Below are positions 20,162-30,133 of a DNA stretch of 51,476 bases, in pieces. The notes beneath the pieces were generated by a model that ran no database searches, had not been told where the DNA came from, and was given only the letters and a program-made list of their open reading frames with translations. The stretch is from Flammeovirgaceae bacterium (GTDB lineage Bacteria > Bacteroidota > Bacteroidia > Cytophagales > Cyclobacteriaceae), in assembly GCA_016709845.1 (NCBI GenBank), contig JADJMA010000044.1:1-51476 (forward strand), read 5' to 3'. Position 1 is the stretch's first letter. Every line of letters starts with the position of its first letter. The position numbers and the translations under genes are program-made.

Positions 20162-21568
20162 ATGAAATATAAATTAAAGACATTTTCAAAACGACTACTG
20201 GCCGACACCCTGACGCCCGTAAATATCTATTTGAAGCTACGCGATGTATTTGCGGGAAGCATTTTGTTGGAGAGCTCGGATTATCATGGAAATGAGAACA
20301 GCCTTTCCTTTATCTGCTGCGATCCGATAGCCACCTTTCAAATAGCGAACGGATTTGCTGAGATCCGATATCCGAATAGACCAACTCATCAAATTAAAAT
20401 AGACCCTACGGTCCATGTTCCCGGACTTCTGGAGCAGTTTCGCAATTCGTTTCAGTCCGATGAATCCCATCAATCTAAATATCCCCACGATGGTCTCTTT
20501 GGTTATATGGCGTATGATGCGGTCCGGTATTTCGAGGAGGTTAATATTCAATCTACAGAAACAAACCTGCCCGATATGATGTACTCGTTATATCGCTATG
20601 TAATTGTAGTTAATCATTTTTTTAATGAGATGACTTTGTTTGAGCATCAGCTACAAGATGACAATAAGGAGGAGAGTACACTCAGAAGACTTGAACAAAG
20701 TATTGTCAATAATCGCATCACCACTTTTCAATTTACACAAACAACGGAAGAGCGATCAAATTATACGGATGCGGAGTTTCTGAATATCATTGAAAAAGGA
20801 AAACAGCATTGCTACCGGGGCGATGTATTTCAAATAGTTTTATCAAGACGGTTTGCCTCAGGCTTCAAAGGCGATGAGTTTAATGTCTATCGCGCTATGC
20901 GGTCCATCAATCCTTCTCCTTATCTTTTTTATTTTGATTACGGAAATTTTAAACTTTTTGGCTCTTCGCCAGAAGCACAAATTCAAATTAAAAATGGATT
21001 GGGGCATATCTTTCCTATTGCAGGTACTTTCCGCAGATCGGGTAACGATCAGGAAGATGCTTTGTTAGCGGAAAAACTTTCAGCTGATGAAAAGGAGAAC
21101 GCAGAACATATTATGCTGGTCGATCTGGCTCGCAATGATATGAGCCGCAATGCAGAGAACGTGCAGGTGGAGGTTTTCAAGGAAGTTCAATACTATTCGC
21201 ATGTCATTCACCTGGTATCTAAAGTGACCGGCACATTAAATCCAAAGACTTCCGCCATTCAGATGGCTGCGGATACATTCCCTGCAGGTACTTTATCGGG
21301 GGCGCCTAAACATAAGGCCATGAATCTGATCAATCAATATGAAAATGTGAATCGGGGTTTTTATGGGGGTGCTATTGGCTTTCTCGGATTTGATGGCTCA
21401 TTGAATCACGCCATTATGATTCGTACTTTTTTAAGTAAGGATAATACGCTCGTTTATCAGGCCGGAGCTGGCGTAGTTTCAAAATCAAATTCTGAAAGCG
21501 AGTTGCAGGAAGTGAACAACAAACTGGAGGCGCTTCGCAAAGCACTTAAGATGGCTGAACAAATATAA
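20162..21568 (+). CDS. trpE: Anthranilate synthase component I
   Basis: Forms anthranilate from chorismate, using ammonia delivered by TrpG; first step of tryptophan synthesis. 468 residues, uninterrupted. The Trp feedback site LLESS is at about residues 39-43. The chorismate-binding core shows CYRGDVFQIVLSRRF, RSINPSPYLFYFDYG, GSSPEA, PIAGTFRRSG, HIMLVDLARNDMSR, DTFPAGTLSGAPKHKAM and GFYGGAIGFLGFDG. Regulated by the leader-peptide attenuator upstream and, by family, through Trp feedback at the LLESS site. Confidence 0.96.
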   Translation: MKYKLKTFSKRLLADTLTPVNIYLKLRDVFAGSILLESSDYHGNENSLSFICCDPIATFQIANGFAEIRYPNRPTHQIKIDPTVHVPGLLEQFRNSFQSDESHQSKYPHDGLFGYMAYDAVRYFEEVNIQSTETNLPDMMYSLYRYVIVVNHFFNEMTLFEHQLQDDNKEESTLRRLEQSIVNNRITTFQFTQTTEERSNYTDAEFLNIIEKGKQHCYRGDVFQIVLSRRFASGFKGDEFNVYRAMRSINPSPYLFYFDYGNFKLFGSSPEAQIQIKNGLGHIFPIAGTFRRSGNDQEDALLAEKLSADEKENAEHIMLVDLARNDMSRNAENVQVEVFKEVQYYSHVIHLVSKVTGTLNPKTSAIQMAADTFPAGTLSGAPKHKAMNLINQYENVNRGFYGGAIGFLGFDGSLNHAIMIRTFLSKDNTLVYQAGAGVVSKSNSESELQEVNNKLEALRKALKMAEQI

Positions 21569-21656
21569 ATTATGAAATGCCATCAGCTAAACAGACCCAA
21601 CGGTATGATAATGCAATCAGGCATTCCATGTGCCCTTAAAAAATAATTATTAACAC

Positions 21657-22222
21657 ATGAAAATACTGGTTTTAGATAATTACGATTCATTCACGTACAA
21701 CCTCGTTCATTTGATCCGGGCAAATGGATATTCTTTAGATATAATTCGAAATGATAAAATTGATTTAGGTGAGATAAAAAGTACGACAAGATTTTGCTCT
21801 CCCCCGGTCCGGGTATTCCTGATGAAGCCGGAATTATGAAATCGTTGGTTAAAGAATATGGGGCAACAAAAAGTATACTCGGAATTTGCTTGGGTCATCA
21901 GGGAATTGCAGAAGTGTACGGTGCCGTGTTGTATAATATTCCTTCCGTGTTGCATGGTGTTACTTCGGTGGCCGAGATTAAAAGTGCGGATGAATATCTG
22001 TTCAAAGACATACCGAATACATTTCAGGCAACGCACTACCATTCGTGGGCTGTGATTCCCGATACAATTACACCCGATCTTAAAATCACTTCAGTTAATA
22101 AAGAGGGGATGATTATGGCGATCAGTCATGTGCGCGATGATGTGAAGGGCCTTCAGTTTCATCCGGAATCAATCATGACACCCGAAGGTCCCAAAATGAT
22201 TAAGAATTGGTTAAACAATTAA
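21657..22222 (+). CDS. trpG: Anthranilate synthase glutamine amidotransferase component
   Basis: Class I glutamine amidotransferase that supplies ammonia to TrpE. About 188 residues. MKILVLDNYDSFTYNLVH opens it, LLSPGPGIPDEAG forms the oxyanion loop, GICLGHQ carries the nucleophile Cys, and LQFHPESI carries the catalytic His and Glu. One A is missing from the AAAAA run near 21778, which splits the frame after EIK; repaired it reads EIKKYDKILLSPGPG. Stands alone, not fused to trpE or trpD. Confidence 0.93.
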
Positions 22223-22236
22223 TACTGACTTCTGTA

Positions 22237-23223
22237 ATGAAACAAATACTAACTGAATTAATTGAGCATCGTTCCTTAACCAAAGAAACCGCACATCAGG
22301 TGTTGGTTGATCTGGCTTCCGGTAAATTTAACCTAAGCCAGACAGCCGCGTTTATGACAGTCTACATGATGCGTAGTATCACGGTAGAGGAACTACAAGG
22401 CTTCCGCGATGCGATGCTCGAATTATGTATGCCGGTTAAATTCGATCAGCCTGTAATGGATGTATGCGGCACTGGCGGTGATGGAAAAAACACAATTAAT
22501 CTCTCAACACTGTCATCTTTTGTAGTGGCTGCGGCCGGACAACCGGTTGCCAAGCACGGGAACTACGGTGTTTCTTCAGCGTGTGGGTCTTCCAATTTAT
22601 TGGAACACTTTGGGTATAAGTTCACAAACAATGTTGATGAATTGAAGCGTAGTCTGGATCGTGCGAATATTTGTTTTATGCACGCACCCTTATTTCATCC
22701 CGCCATGAAAAATGTAGCGCCCATTCGCAAAGAACTAGGCGTGAAGACTTTTTTTAATATGCTTGGGCCTATGGTTAATCCAGCTTTTCCAACCCGACAA
22801 TTGGTGGGCGTATTTAGCTTGGAACTAGCACGCCAATATGGGTATCTCTATCAAAATAGTGATAAGGATTTTGTGATCCTTCACTCGCTGGATGGCTATG
22901 ATGAAGTATCGCTGACCAGCGCCTTTAAGTTTTTTTCGAATGAAGGCGAACGGATAGCGGAACCCGCTGATTTAGGTTTGCCCAGATTAAACGCACGCGA
23001 CATTCAGGGTGGAGTAACCATTCAGGATTCAGCGGAGATATTTTTAAATATATTGGAAGGTAGGGGAACGGAATCGCAAAACGCAGCCGTGGTGGCTAAC
23101 GCAGCGATGGCTTTATATTGTGTGGATAGAAAATCCGGACTGAAGGCTGCGGTAGATAAGGCAACCGAAGCGCTTAATTCGGGCAAGGCTCATAATGCAT
23201 TTAAAAAATTAATGGTGGTGTGA
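22237..23223 (+). CDS. trpD: Anthranilate phosphoribosyltransferase
   Basis: Transfers phosphoribosyl from PRPP to anthranilate. About 328 residues from the ATG at 22237, which follows trpG by 14 bases; an earlier in-frame start would overlap trpG. Motifs: DVCGTGGDGKNTINLST (PRPP loop), KHGNYGVSSACGSSNLLE, FMHAPLFHPAMKNVAPIRKELG and TFFNMLGPMVNPA. Unbroken frame. The stop overlaps the trpC start (TGATG). Confidence 0.96.
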   Translation: MKQILTELIEHRSLTKETAHQVLVDLASGKFNLSQTAAFMTVYMMRSITVEELQGFRDAMLELCMPVKFDQPVMDVCGTGGDGKNTINLSTLSSFVVAAAGQPVAKHGNYGVSSACGSSNLLEHFGYKFTNNVDELKRSLDRANICFMHAPLFHPAMKNVAPIRKELGVKTFFNMLGPMVNPAFPTRQLVGVFSLELARQYGYLYQNSDKDFVILHSLDGYDEVSLTSAFKFFSNEGERIAEPADLGLPRLNARDIQGGVTIQDSAEIFLNILEGRGTESQNAAVVANAAMALYCVDRKSGLKAAVDKATEALNSGKAHNAFKKLMVV

Positions 23224-24026
23224 TGAATATCTTAGACGAAATCATTCAACATAAGTATAAAGAGGTTGCATCCTTAAAGTCTAGGCATCCGGTAAAGGAG
23301 CTTGAAAAAAGTATTTATTTTCAAACTCCAACAACTTCCATGAAGGCGGGGATTCGCCATAAGAACAAGAGTGGAATCATTGCTGAGATAAAAAGAAAGT
23401 CACCGTCAAAAGGAGTGATCAATGCGCAGGTATCCGTGGAGCAAATCGCCAGCGGATATTTTAAAGCCGGAGTTTCTGCCATTTCGGTACTCACCGATTC
23501 AGAGTTTTTTGGAGGCAGTAACAAAGATTTGATATTGGCCCGTAAGAGTAATCAAGGACCCATTCTACGGAAAGAATTTATTATCGATGAGTATCAGATT
23601 GTCGAGGCTAAGTCAATAGGAGCCGATGCCATTTTACTTATTGCCGCTGTTTTATCGCCCGATCAGATTAGGCAGTTCACCGCGTTCGCCCATAGTTTTG
23701 GACTCGAAGTTTTATTAGAAGTGCATTCACTAGAGGAATTATATCCTAATTTGTTTTTGGAAGTAGATATGATTGGGGTTAACAATCGGGATTTGAAAAC
23801 GTTTACACTGAGTATAGAGGTATCGAAAAAATTGGCCCCGTTCATTCCTGAAACATTTGTGAAAGTGAGTGAAAGTGGCATTGAATCACCGGAAGCAATC
23901 CTGGAACTTCGAAAGTATGGTTATGAGGGTTTTTTAATGGGCCAGAGTTTTATGCAAAACAGCAATCCGGAAAAGACATGCCTCGAATTTGTAACCCGAT
24001 TAAATCAATTAAAAGCTGACGTTTAG
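23223..24026 (+). CDS. trpC: Indole-3-glycerol-phosphate synthase
   Basis: Closes the indole ring from CdRP. 267 residues, TIM barrel. AEIKRKSPSKG holds the active-site Lys, then ISVLTDSEFFGGSNKDL, RKEFIIDEYQI, DAILLIAAVL, LEVHSLEEL, IGVNNRDLKTF and VSESGIESPEAI. Unbroken. Separate from trpF, unlike the fused enterobacterial enzyme. Start overlaps trpD stop. Confidence 0.96.
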   Translation: MNILDEIIQHKYKEVASLKSRHPVKELEKSIYFQTPTTSMKAGIRHKNKSGIIAEIKRKSPSKGVINAQVSVEQIASGYFKAGVSAISVLTDSEFFGGSNKDLILARKSNQGPILRKEFIIDEYQIVEAKSIGADAILLIAAVLSPDQIRQFTAFAHSFGLEVLLEVHSLEELYPNLFLEVDMIGVNNRDLKTFTLSIEVSKKLAPFIPETFVKVSESGIESPEAILELRKYGYEGFLMGQSFMQNSNPEKTCLEFVTRLNQLKADV

Positions 24027-24027
24027 T

Positions 24028-24660
24028 ATGGACAAGTTGAATTCCATTCGATTGAAAATTTGTGGAATGCGCGATGCCGACAACATCCACGAAATCGGTA
24101 CGCTTGATCCTGATTATATGGGATTTATTTTTATAAGAATTCACCCCGTTTTGTAGGAGAAAATTTAGAGATACCGCATGATTTTTCGAATGAGATAAAG
24201 CGTGTAGGAGTATTTGTGAATGAGCCATTCAGTAACTTGCTGAGGTTGGTGAAGAAACATACTCTTGATTTTGTTCAATTGCATGGTGACGAATCACTGG
24301 AGTACTGCAAGCGAATAAAAAATGAGGGGATAGCTGTTATAAAAGCCTTTCGGGTAGGGGCGGAGTTTGATTTTGCAATAACTAATGAACACGAGACCAC
24401 GGTTGACTTTTTTCTATTCGATACAAAGGAGATGAATATGGAGGAACTGGAAAAAATTTGATTGGAATATTTTGAATAACTATAATCAAAACATTCCTTT
24501 CTTTTTAAGTGGAGGCATCAACCTCGAAAACAGTAATGATCTTAATTCCTTTGCAGGGATGAATCTTCACGCACTCGATGTAAATAGTGGTGTTGAAATT
24601 TCTCCAGGCAGAAAAGAAAAGAGTAAAGTACTATCCATCATAAAAAAATTGCGAGTATGA
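24028..24660 (+). CDS. trpF: Phosphoribosylanthranilate isomerase
   Basis: Isomerises phosphoribosylanthranilate to CdRP. About 211 residues. LKICGMRDADNI carries the catalytic Cys, then GFIFYKNSPRFV, VGVFVNEP, DFVQLHGDES, FLFDTKG (catalytic Asp), GGTGKKFDW and PFFLSGGINLEN, ending DVNSGVEISPG. Three frame breaks: a T missing near 24133, one base near 24429, and an A-run error near 24457. Start is one base after the trpC stop; the end overlaps trpB (ATGA). Confidence 0.93.
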
Positions 24661-25838
24661 ATTTTCAAGTCGATGAACGCGGGTACTACGGACAGTTTGG
24701 CGGTGCCTATATACCGGAGATGCTTTATCCCAATGTAGAAGAACTTCGCGAAAAGTATCTGAGCATAATTTATGAGGAAGGATTCCAAAAGGAATTTCAT
24801 GATTTATTGAAGCACTATGTAGGTCGGCCAACGCCCCTATATCTGGCAAAACGATTATCAGAAAAATATAAAGCGACTGTTTATCTAAAGCGCGAAGACT
24901 TGTGCCACACGGGGGCGCATAAAATTAACAACACGATAGGCCAGATTTTATTAGCGAAGCGTTTAGGTAAACAAAAAATTATTGCCGAGACCGGAGCAGG
25001 CCAGCATGGGGTGGCCACAGCAACCGTTTGTGCGCTCATGGGCATGGAGTGCATCGTGTATATGGGCAAACTCGATATGGAACGCCAACGTCCTAATGTA
25101 GAGCGCATGCGCATTCTGGGAACGAAGGTTGTACCAGCCTTGTCAGGAAACATGACCCTAAAAGATGCAACCAATGAAGCGATGAGGCACTGGATTAATC
25201 ATCCAACCGATACCCATTACATCATAGGTTCCGTGGTAGGTCCGCATCCATACCCCGATATGGTGGCGCGCTTTCAATCTGTTATCAGTGCGGAAATAAA
25301 AAAACAATTGCAACATGAAATTGGAAATCCTTATCCGGATTATGTGTTGGCCTGTGTGGGGGGGGGTAGCAACGCGGCCGGAGCTTTTTACCATTTCCTT
25401 TCAGATGAACATGTAAACCTGGTGGCTGTAGAGGCGGCCGGGTTAGGGATTAATAGTGGCGAGTCGGCAGCAACCACTGTGCTGGGAAAACCAGGAGTGC
25501 TTCATGGAAGCAAAACACTTTTAATGCAGACCGCAGATGGGCAAGTGATTGAACCGTATTCCATATCGGCCGGACTTGATTATCCAGGTATCGGTCCCCT
25601 GCATGCACATTTATTTGAAACCGGCCGGGTACAATTTCTTAGTGCTACCGATGATGAAGCGATGAATGCTGGGATCGAGTTAAGTCGTTTGGAAGGAATC
25701 ATTCCGGCCATTGAATCGGCACATGCCATAGCTGCGTTAAGCAAGTTGGATTTAGACCCAGACGATGTGGTCGTAATCAATTTGTCGGGTCGTGGCGATA
25801 AAGATTTAGAAACCTATATTCGCTGGGGAAAATATTAA
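24657..25838 (+). CDS. trpB: Tryptophan synthase beta chain
   Basis: PLP enzyme joining indole with serine. 393 residues, intact. GYYGQFGGAYIPEML opens it, HTGAHKINN holds the PLP Lys, ETGAGQHGVATA, GGGSNAAG (phosphate cup), and ESAHAIA and NLSGRGDKD near the end. This is the trpB1 type that works with TrpA. ATGA overlap with trpF. Confidence 0.97.
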   Translation: MNFQVDERGYYGQFGGAYIPEMLYPNVEELREKYLSIIYEEGFQKEFHDLLKHYVGRPTPLYLAKRLSEKYKATVYLKREDLCHTGAHKINNTIGQILLAKRLGKQKIIAETGAGQHGVATATVCALMGMECIVYMGKLDMERQRPNVERMRILGTKVVPALSGNMTLKDATNEAMRHWINHPTDTHYIIGSVVGPHPYPDMVARFQSVISAEIKKQLQHEIGNPYPDYVLACVGGGSNAAGAFYHFLSDEHVNLVAVEAAGLGINSGESAATTVLGKPGVLHGSKTLLMQTADGQVIEPYSISAGLDYPGIGPLHAHLFETGRVQFLSATDDEAMNAGIELSRLEGIIPAIESAHAIAALSKLDLDPDDVVVINLSGRGDKDLETYIRWGKY

Positions 25839-25856
25839 GACTAATCACGGAAAGAT

Positions 25857-26773
25857 ATGATCACAATACAAAAAGGATTCTTATTCGGATTGTTTGCTCT
25901 GGCAGCCGTAAGTTGTACACAACAATCGGAAAACAAAGTGGATCGGATTGCCTATGCAAACGAGATAGATCAATGGCATAGTGAACGGATCGATGAATTG
26001 AAGAGTGAAAATGGTTGGCTCAATCTGGCCGGACTGTATTGGTTAAAAGAAGGCATTAATACGTTTGGTAGTGATGAGTCCAATGATATTATTTTTCCTG
26101 CAGGTAAAATTGATGGACGAGCAGGTTATTTTTTGGTAAAAAATGGGGTAGTCGAAATTCATGCATTGGCAGAGGCGAAAATTTTGATTGACTCTATTAT
26201 CGTTAAAGACAAAATTATTTTTCATCCGGATTCAACAAGGAGTGCGCAGTTAACCCATGGTTCGCTGCGTTGGTTTATCATTAAGCGCGATGATCAGGTG
26301 GGTATCCGGTTGAGGACATGGAAAGTAAAACCGTGGCGGAATTTTCTGGTATTAATCGGTATGAAGTAGATCCTGCCTGGAGAATAGAAGCAAAAGCAGA
26401 ATTACCAGAAACGCCAAAGAGGATTAGTATAACCAATGTGTTAGGTCAAACAACGGATCAAATTTCACCAGGTACTATTGTTTTTAATGTTAATAGTCAG
26501 ACATACCGCCTGGATGCGTTGGACGAAGGGACGGGTGAATGGTTTATCATTTTTGGTGATTCAACCAATACCAAAGAGACGTATCCTGCAGGGCGATACC
26601 TCTATGTAAAACTTCCCGATGCAGCGGGCAACACGATTATTGATTTCAATAAATCATATAATCCGCCCTGCGCCTTTACACCATTCGCGACATGCCCCTT
26701 ACCACCCGCTCAAAATGTATTGCCGTTATCGATTCGGGCGGGCGAAAAATTATTTAAAGGTTATTCTCATTGA
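25857..26773 (+). CDS. DUF1684 lipoprotein inside the trp operon
   Basis: About 305 residues. A signal peptide with a lipobox-like AVSC at residues ~18-21 suggests a lipoprotein. The DUF1684 features are WHSERIDELKSENGWLNLAG, YWLKEGINTFGS, DGRAGYFLV, then TYPAGRYLYVKLPD and the conserved end YNPPCAFTPFATCPLPP. Function of the family is unknown. One G is missing near 26318. It sits between trpB and trpA with gaps of 18 and 1 bases, so it is cotranscribed; there is no known link to Trp synthesis. Confidence 0.85.
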
Positions 26774-26774
26774 A

Positions 26775-27547
26775 ATGAAAAATAGAATTACGAAACTTTT
26801 TGAGACGAAGCATAAAAATATTCTTTCGGTATTTTTTACAGCCGGATACCCTAAACGGCACGATACGATTGCGATAGCAGAACATTTACAGAGGTCGGGA
26901 GTGGATATGATTGAAGTTGGAATTCCCTTTAGTGATCCCATCGCGGATGGCCCCACTATTCAGGAAAGCAATAAGGTCGCCTTAGATCAGGGCATGTCGG
27001 TGGCGCTGCTTTTGCAGCAGGTAAGTGAACTACGAGCTAAAATAGAAATACCTGTTGTGTTAATGGGCTATCTTAATCCCGTGATGCAATACGGTATGGA
27101 GAAATTTTTAAGGAAGCAGCAAAAGCTGGTGTAGACGGACTTATTCTCCTGATCTTCCCTCGAAGAATATGAACTTCATTATAAGAGCCTTTGCGAGTCG
27201 CTGAATCTGAGTATTTCCTTTTGATTTCTCCCACTACTTCCGAAAAGCGAATTCGCAAAATCGATTCGCTCAGTTCAGGATTTATTTATGCAGTATCCTC
27301 GTCCAGTACAACAGGCGCCAAACAAGAATTTAGTTCGGAGCAGTGTACATATTTTGAAAGCCTGGGTTCTATGAATCTGAAAAATCCTTTTTTGATAGGG
27401 TTTGGTATCTCCAATAAGAAGACCTATCAGCAAGCCTGCGAGTATTCTGCAGGAGCCATCGTGGGGAGTTCTTTTATAACCATGCTTAAATCGAGTACTA
27501 ACCTTCAAACTGATATTGAAATGTTTGTCCAGTCACTTCGATCTTGA
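26775..27547 (+). CDS. trpA: Tryptophan synthase alpha chain
   Basis: Cleaves indole-3-glycerol phosphate to indole for TrpB. About 257 residues after repair. FFTAGYP opens the barrel, MIEVGIPFSDPIADGPTIQ carries the catalytic Glu and Asp, then VVLMGYLNPVMQYG, GVDGLILPDLP (second catalytic Asp), GFIYAVSS and GAIVGSSFI. Four missing bases break the frame near 27110, 27150, 27160 and 27220, all in homopolymers. Start codon is one base after the DUF1684 stop. Last gene of the operon. Confidence 0.93.
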
Positions 27548-27815
27548 GTGGATACAAAAGAAATATTGTCAGACTGAGTTTATCGATGCCATTCACTGTC
27601 TTCGCGGACGAGTAACCGATCTTTAAACCCTACTTACTTTTCCAGAGCCCGCGATCTTATCACCAAGATCCAGGTCCTTATAATTTTTATCTGAATAGCC
27701 ACCAAAGAAAATCGCAGTCTAAAATATTTTAGCCTCTTGTGTAATGTAGTATGCTAATTTTTTGAGCCATTTGGGGCGATAAAATGGCTATATTTGAGAT
27801 TGTACATCGTTTGAA
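27548..27815. other. Intergenic region after trpA
   Basis: 268 bp with no gene that I can support; stops in all frames. The 3' part holds the promoter candidate of the next gene. Confidence 0.5.
27761..27796 (+). promoter_or_regulatory. Promoter candidate for the E1 ketoacid dehydrogenase
   Basis: TTTG at 27761-27764 and TATATTTG at 27789-27796 fit the Bacteroidota -33 and -7 boxes with a spacer of 24 bases, slightly longer than usual. The -7 box ends 19 bases before the start codon. Confidence 0.5.
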
Positions 27816-29901
27816 ATGACAATCTTGACAAGACAAAAGGAAAGTATCAAATCTATCGATAAACAAGTGCTGTGGCGGGCCTACGAGTTGATGCAGGTTT
27901 CAAAAGCTTTATCTGAACTCTACGAAGAAAAAAAAGAGATTTGCAGTAAGTATGTGCACAGTACTTCGCGCGGGCATGAGGCTATTCAAGTAGCAACTGG
28001 ATTACAGCTAACGGAACACGATTATGTGGCACCTTACTATAGGGACGAATCCATGCTGCTGGCCATGGGCCTTGAGCCGTATGAGTTGATGCTGCAATTG
28101 TTGGCTAAACGAGACGATCCGTTTTCTGGTGGCCGCACCTATTATTCACATCCTTCACTTAGACGAAAAGGATTTCCGGTAATTCCTCATCAAAGCTCGG
28201 CTACGGGCATGCAAGCGATCCCGGCCACGGGTATGGCCCATGGTATTGCGTATCTGGAATCTCAAAAGATGATGACGAGCGAGCAAAATCCAATTGTATT
28301 ATGCTCGTTGGGTGATGGGTCAGTAACGGAAGGCGAAGTGGCCGAAGCTTTTCAAATGGCCGTTTTGAAAAAATTGCCCATCATCTATTTGATTCAGGAT
28401 AATGGTTGGGGAATCTCGGCCACCGGTAACGAGATGCGCGCGATGGATGCCTATGAATATGCAGCTGGCTTTAAAGGGCTTGCACGAAGAAGAGTAGATG
28501 GAGCAGATTTCGTAGAATCATTTAAGGCTGTTGAAGCGGCAATAAACTATGTGCGTTCCACCAGGCAACCCATTTTAATTCACGCAACATGTCCCTTGTT
28601 GGGCCACCATACTTCGGGAGTTCGAAAAGAATGGTACCGAAGCGAAGATCTGGTAGATCATCAGCAGCGGGATCCGATTCTCGTTCTGAAAAAACATTTA
28701 ATAGAACAAGGCGCTACAGAAGTTGAATTCGAAAACGTTAGAAAGAATAGTCAAAAGAAAGTGACAACTGATTATGAACGGGCATTAGCTTCCGCTGATC
28801 CCGATCCATTTGATTTTGATTCGCATGAATTTGCTCTGACTCCAATAACAAAAGAGACCGGCAATCGCGAACCCGTGGGCACAGAAAAAATTTCGATGGT
28901 GGATGCAGCCCTTCACGCAATGGACGAGATTTTAAAAAAATATCCCGAGGCATTATTTTATGGACAGGATGTGGGCAAGCGACTGGGCGGTGTATTTCGC
29001 GAGGCAGCAACGCTGGCACAAAAATATGGTGACGAGCGAGTGTTTAATACACCTATACAAGAAGCCTATCTGGTTGGATCAACAGCGGGTATGACAGCTG
29101 TGGGCGCAAAACCAATCGTTGAAATTCAATTTGCCGATTATATCTGGCCGGCAATGAATCAGCTGGTCGAAGAATTATCAAAAAGTTGTTACCTCACCAA
29201 GGGAAAGTTTCCTGTTCAATCCTTAATACGGGTACCTATTGGAGCGTATGGAGGAGGAGGGCCCTATCATTCAGGAAGCATTGAATCGACCTTGTTGACC
29301 ATACGCGGAATTAAAGTAGTGTATCCATCCAACGCAGCGGATATGAAGGGCTTGATGAAAGCGGCTTTCCTCGATCCTAACCCTGTGGTTATGCTCGAAC
29401 ATAAAGGGTTGTACTGGAGCAAAGTGCAGGCACGCTCGAAGCCAAAACGGTTGAACCGGATGGTGACTATACCATACCACTGGGAGTTTCACGAATCGTA
29501 CAAACTACCGAATCAGATAAAATAAAAACTGGCGAAACGGCTGCCATCATTACCTATGGCATGGGCGTTTATTGGGCAAAGGCGGCTTCAAAATATTTCC
29601 CGGACAAATTGAAATTTTGGATCTTCGCACACTTAATCCCATCGATTGGGAAGCAATCATAAATTCAGTAAAAGTACATGGACGGGCATTTGTTTTAACG
29701 GAAGAACCACTACTCAATTCCTTTGCTGAATCGCTGGCTGGAAGAATCTCAAAAGAATGTTTTCAATTTTTGGATGCTCCGGTTTGGACCCTGGGCGCAG
29801 CAAACTTGCCAGCCATCCCTTTAAATGTTGATCTTGAAAGAATGATGCTTCCGAATGCGGAGAAAGTTTCTACTGAAATTGCAAAACTATTGAACTACTG
29901 A
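27816..29901 (+). CDS. Fused alpha/beta E1 of a branched-chain or pyruvate-type 2-oxoacid dehydrogenase
   Basis: Thiamin-diphosphate-dependent decarboxylase (E1) feeding a lipoyl E2. About 695 residues. The alpha half (to ~ residue 330) has HSTSRGHEAIQVATG, YYRDESMLLAMG, HQSSATGMQAIPATGMAHG and the TPP motif GDGSVTEG...QDNGWGIS. The beta half has MVDAALHAMDEIL, ALFYGQDVGKRLGGVFREA, TPIQEAYLVGSTAGMTAVGAKPIVEIQFADY and MLEHKGLYWSK. A fused alpha-beta E1 is common in Bacteroidota and usually called 2-oxoisovalerate dehydrogenase. Two missing C bases (near 29427 and 29600) break the C-terminal domain, which continues as VVLTEE-like FVLTEEPLLNSFAESLA. Substrate is inferred from family only; E2 and E3 genes are not in the window. 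Confidence 0.88.
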
Positions 29902-29912
29902 TTTAAAACTGG

Positions 29913-30118
29913 AATCCAGAGCGTTATTCGTAGAATGATAGCAGGTCATAAAATTCAAATAACGTTTTCTATTATTTAAACGAAACCAGCGAAGGATCCC
30001 ATTGTTCAGGGTGCTTTTTAAGGAGATCCTTCGCTCATTTGGTGCATCATATAAACCGTGTAGTAGTCTTCATGATTTATCATTCGATTAACACTCATCG
30101 AATAAATCGCTCTGGATT
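29913..30118. repeat. 206-bp element with terminal inverted repeats, MITE-like
   Basis: The ends AATCCAGAGCG TTATTCG (29913-29930) and CGAATAA AT CGCTCTGGATT (30099-30118) are complementary over 18 bases with a 2-base gap. Inside is a second inverted repeat, AGCGAAGGATC (29988-29998) with GATCCTTCGCT (30025-30035). There is no ORF inside. It lies between two convergent genes and could be a small non-autonomous element or a composite bidirectional terminator. Confidence 0.6.
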
Positions 30119-30133
30119 TGGCATAGTTGTATT

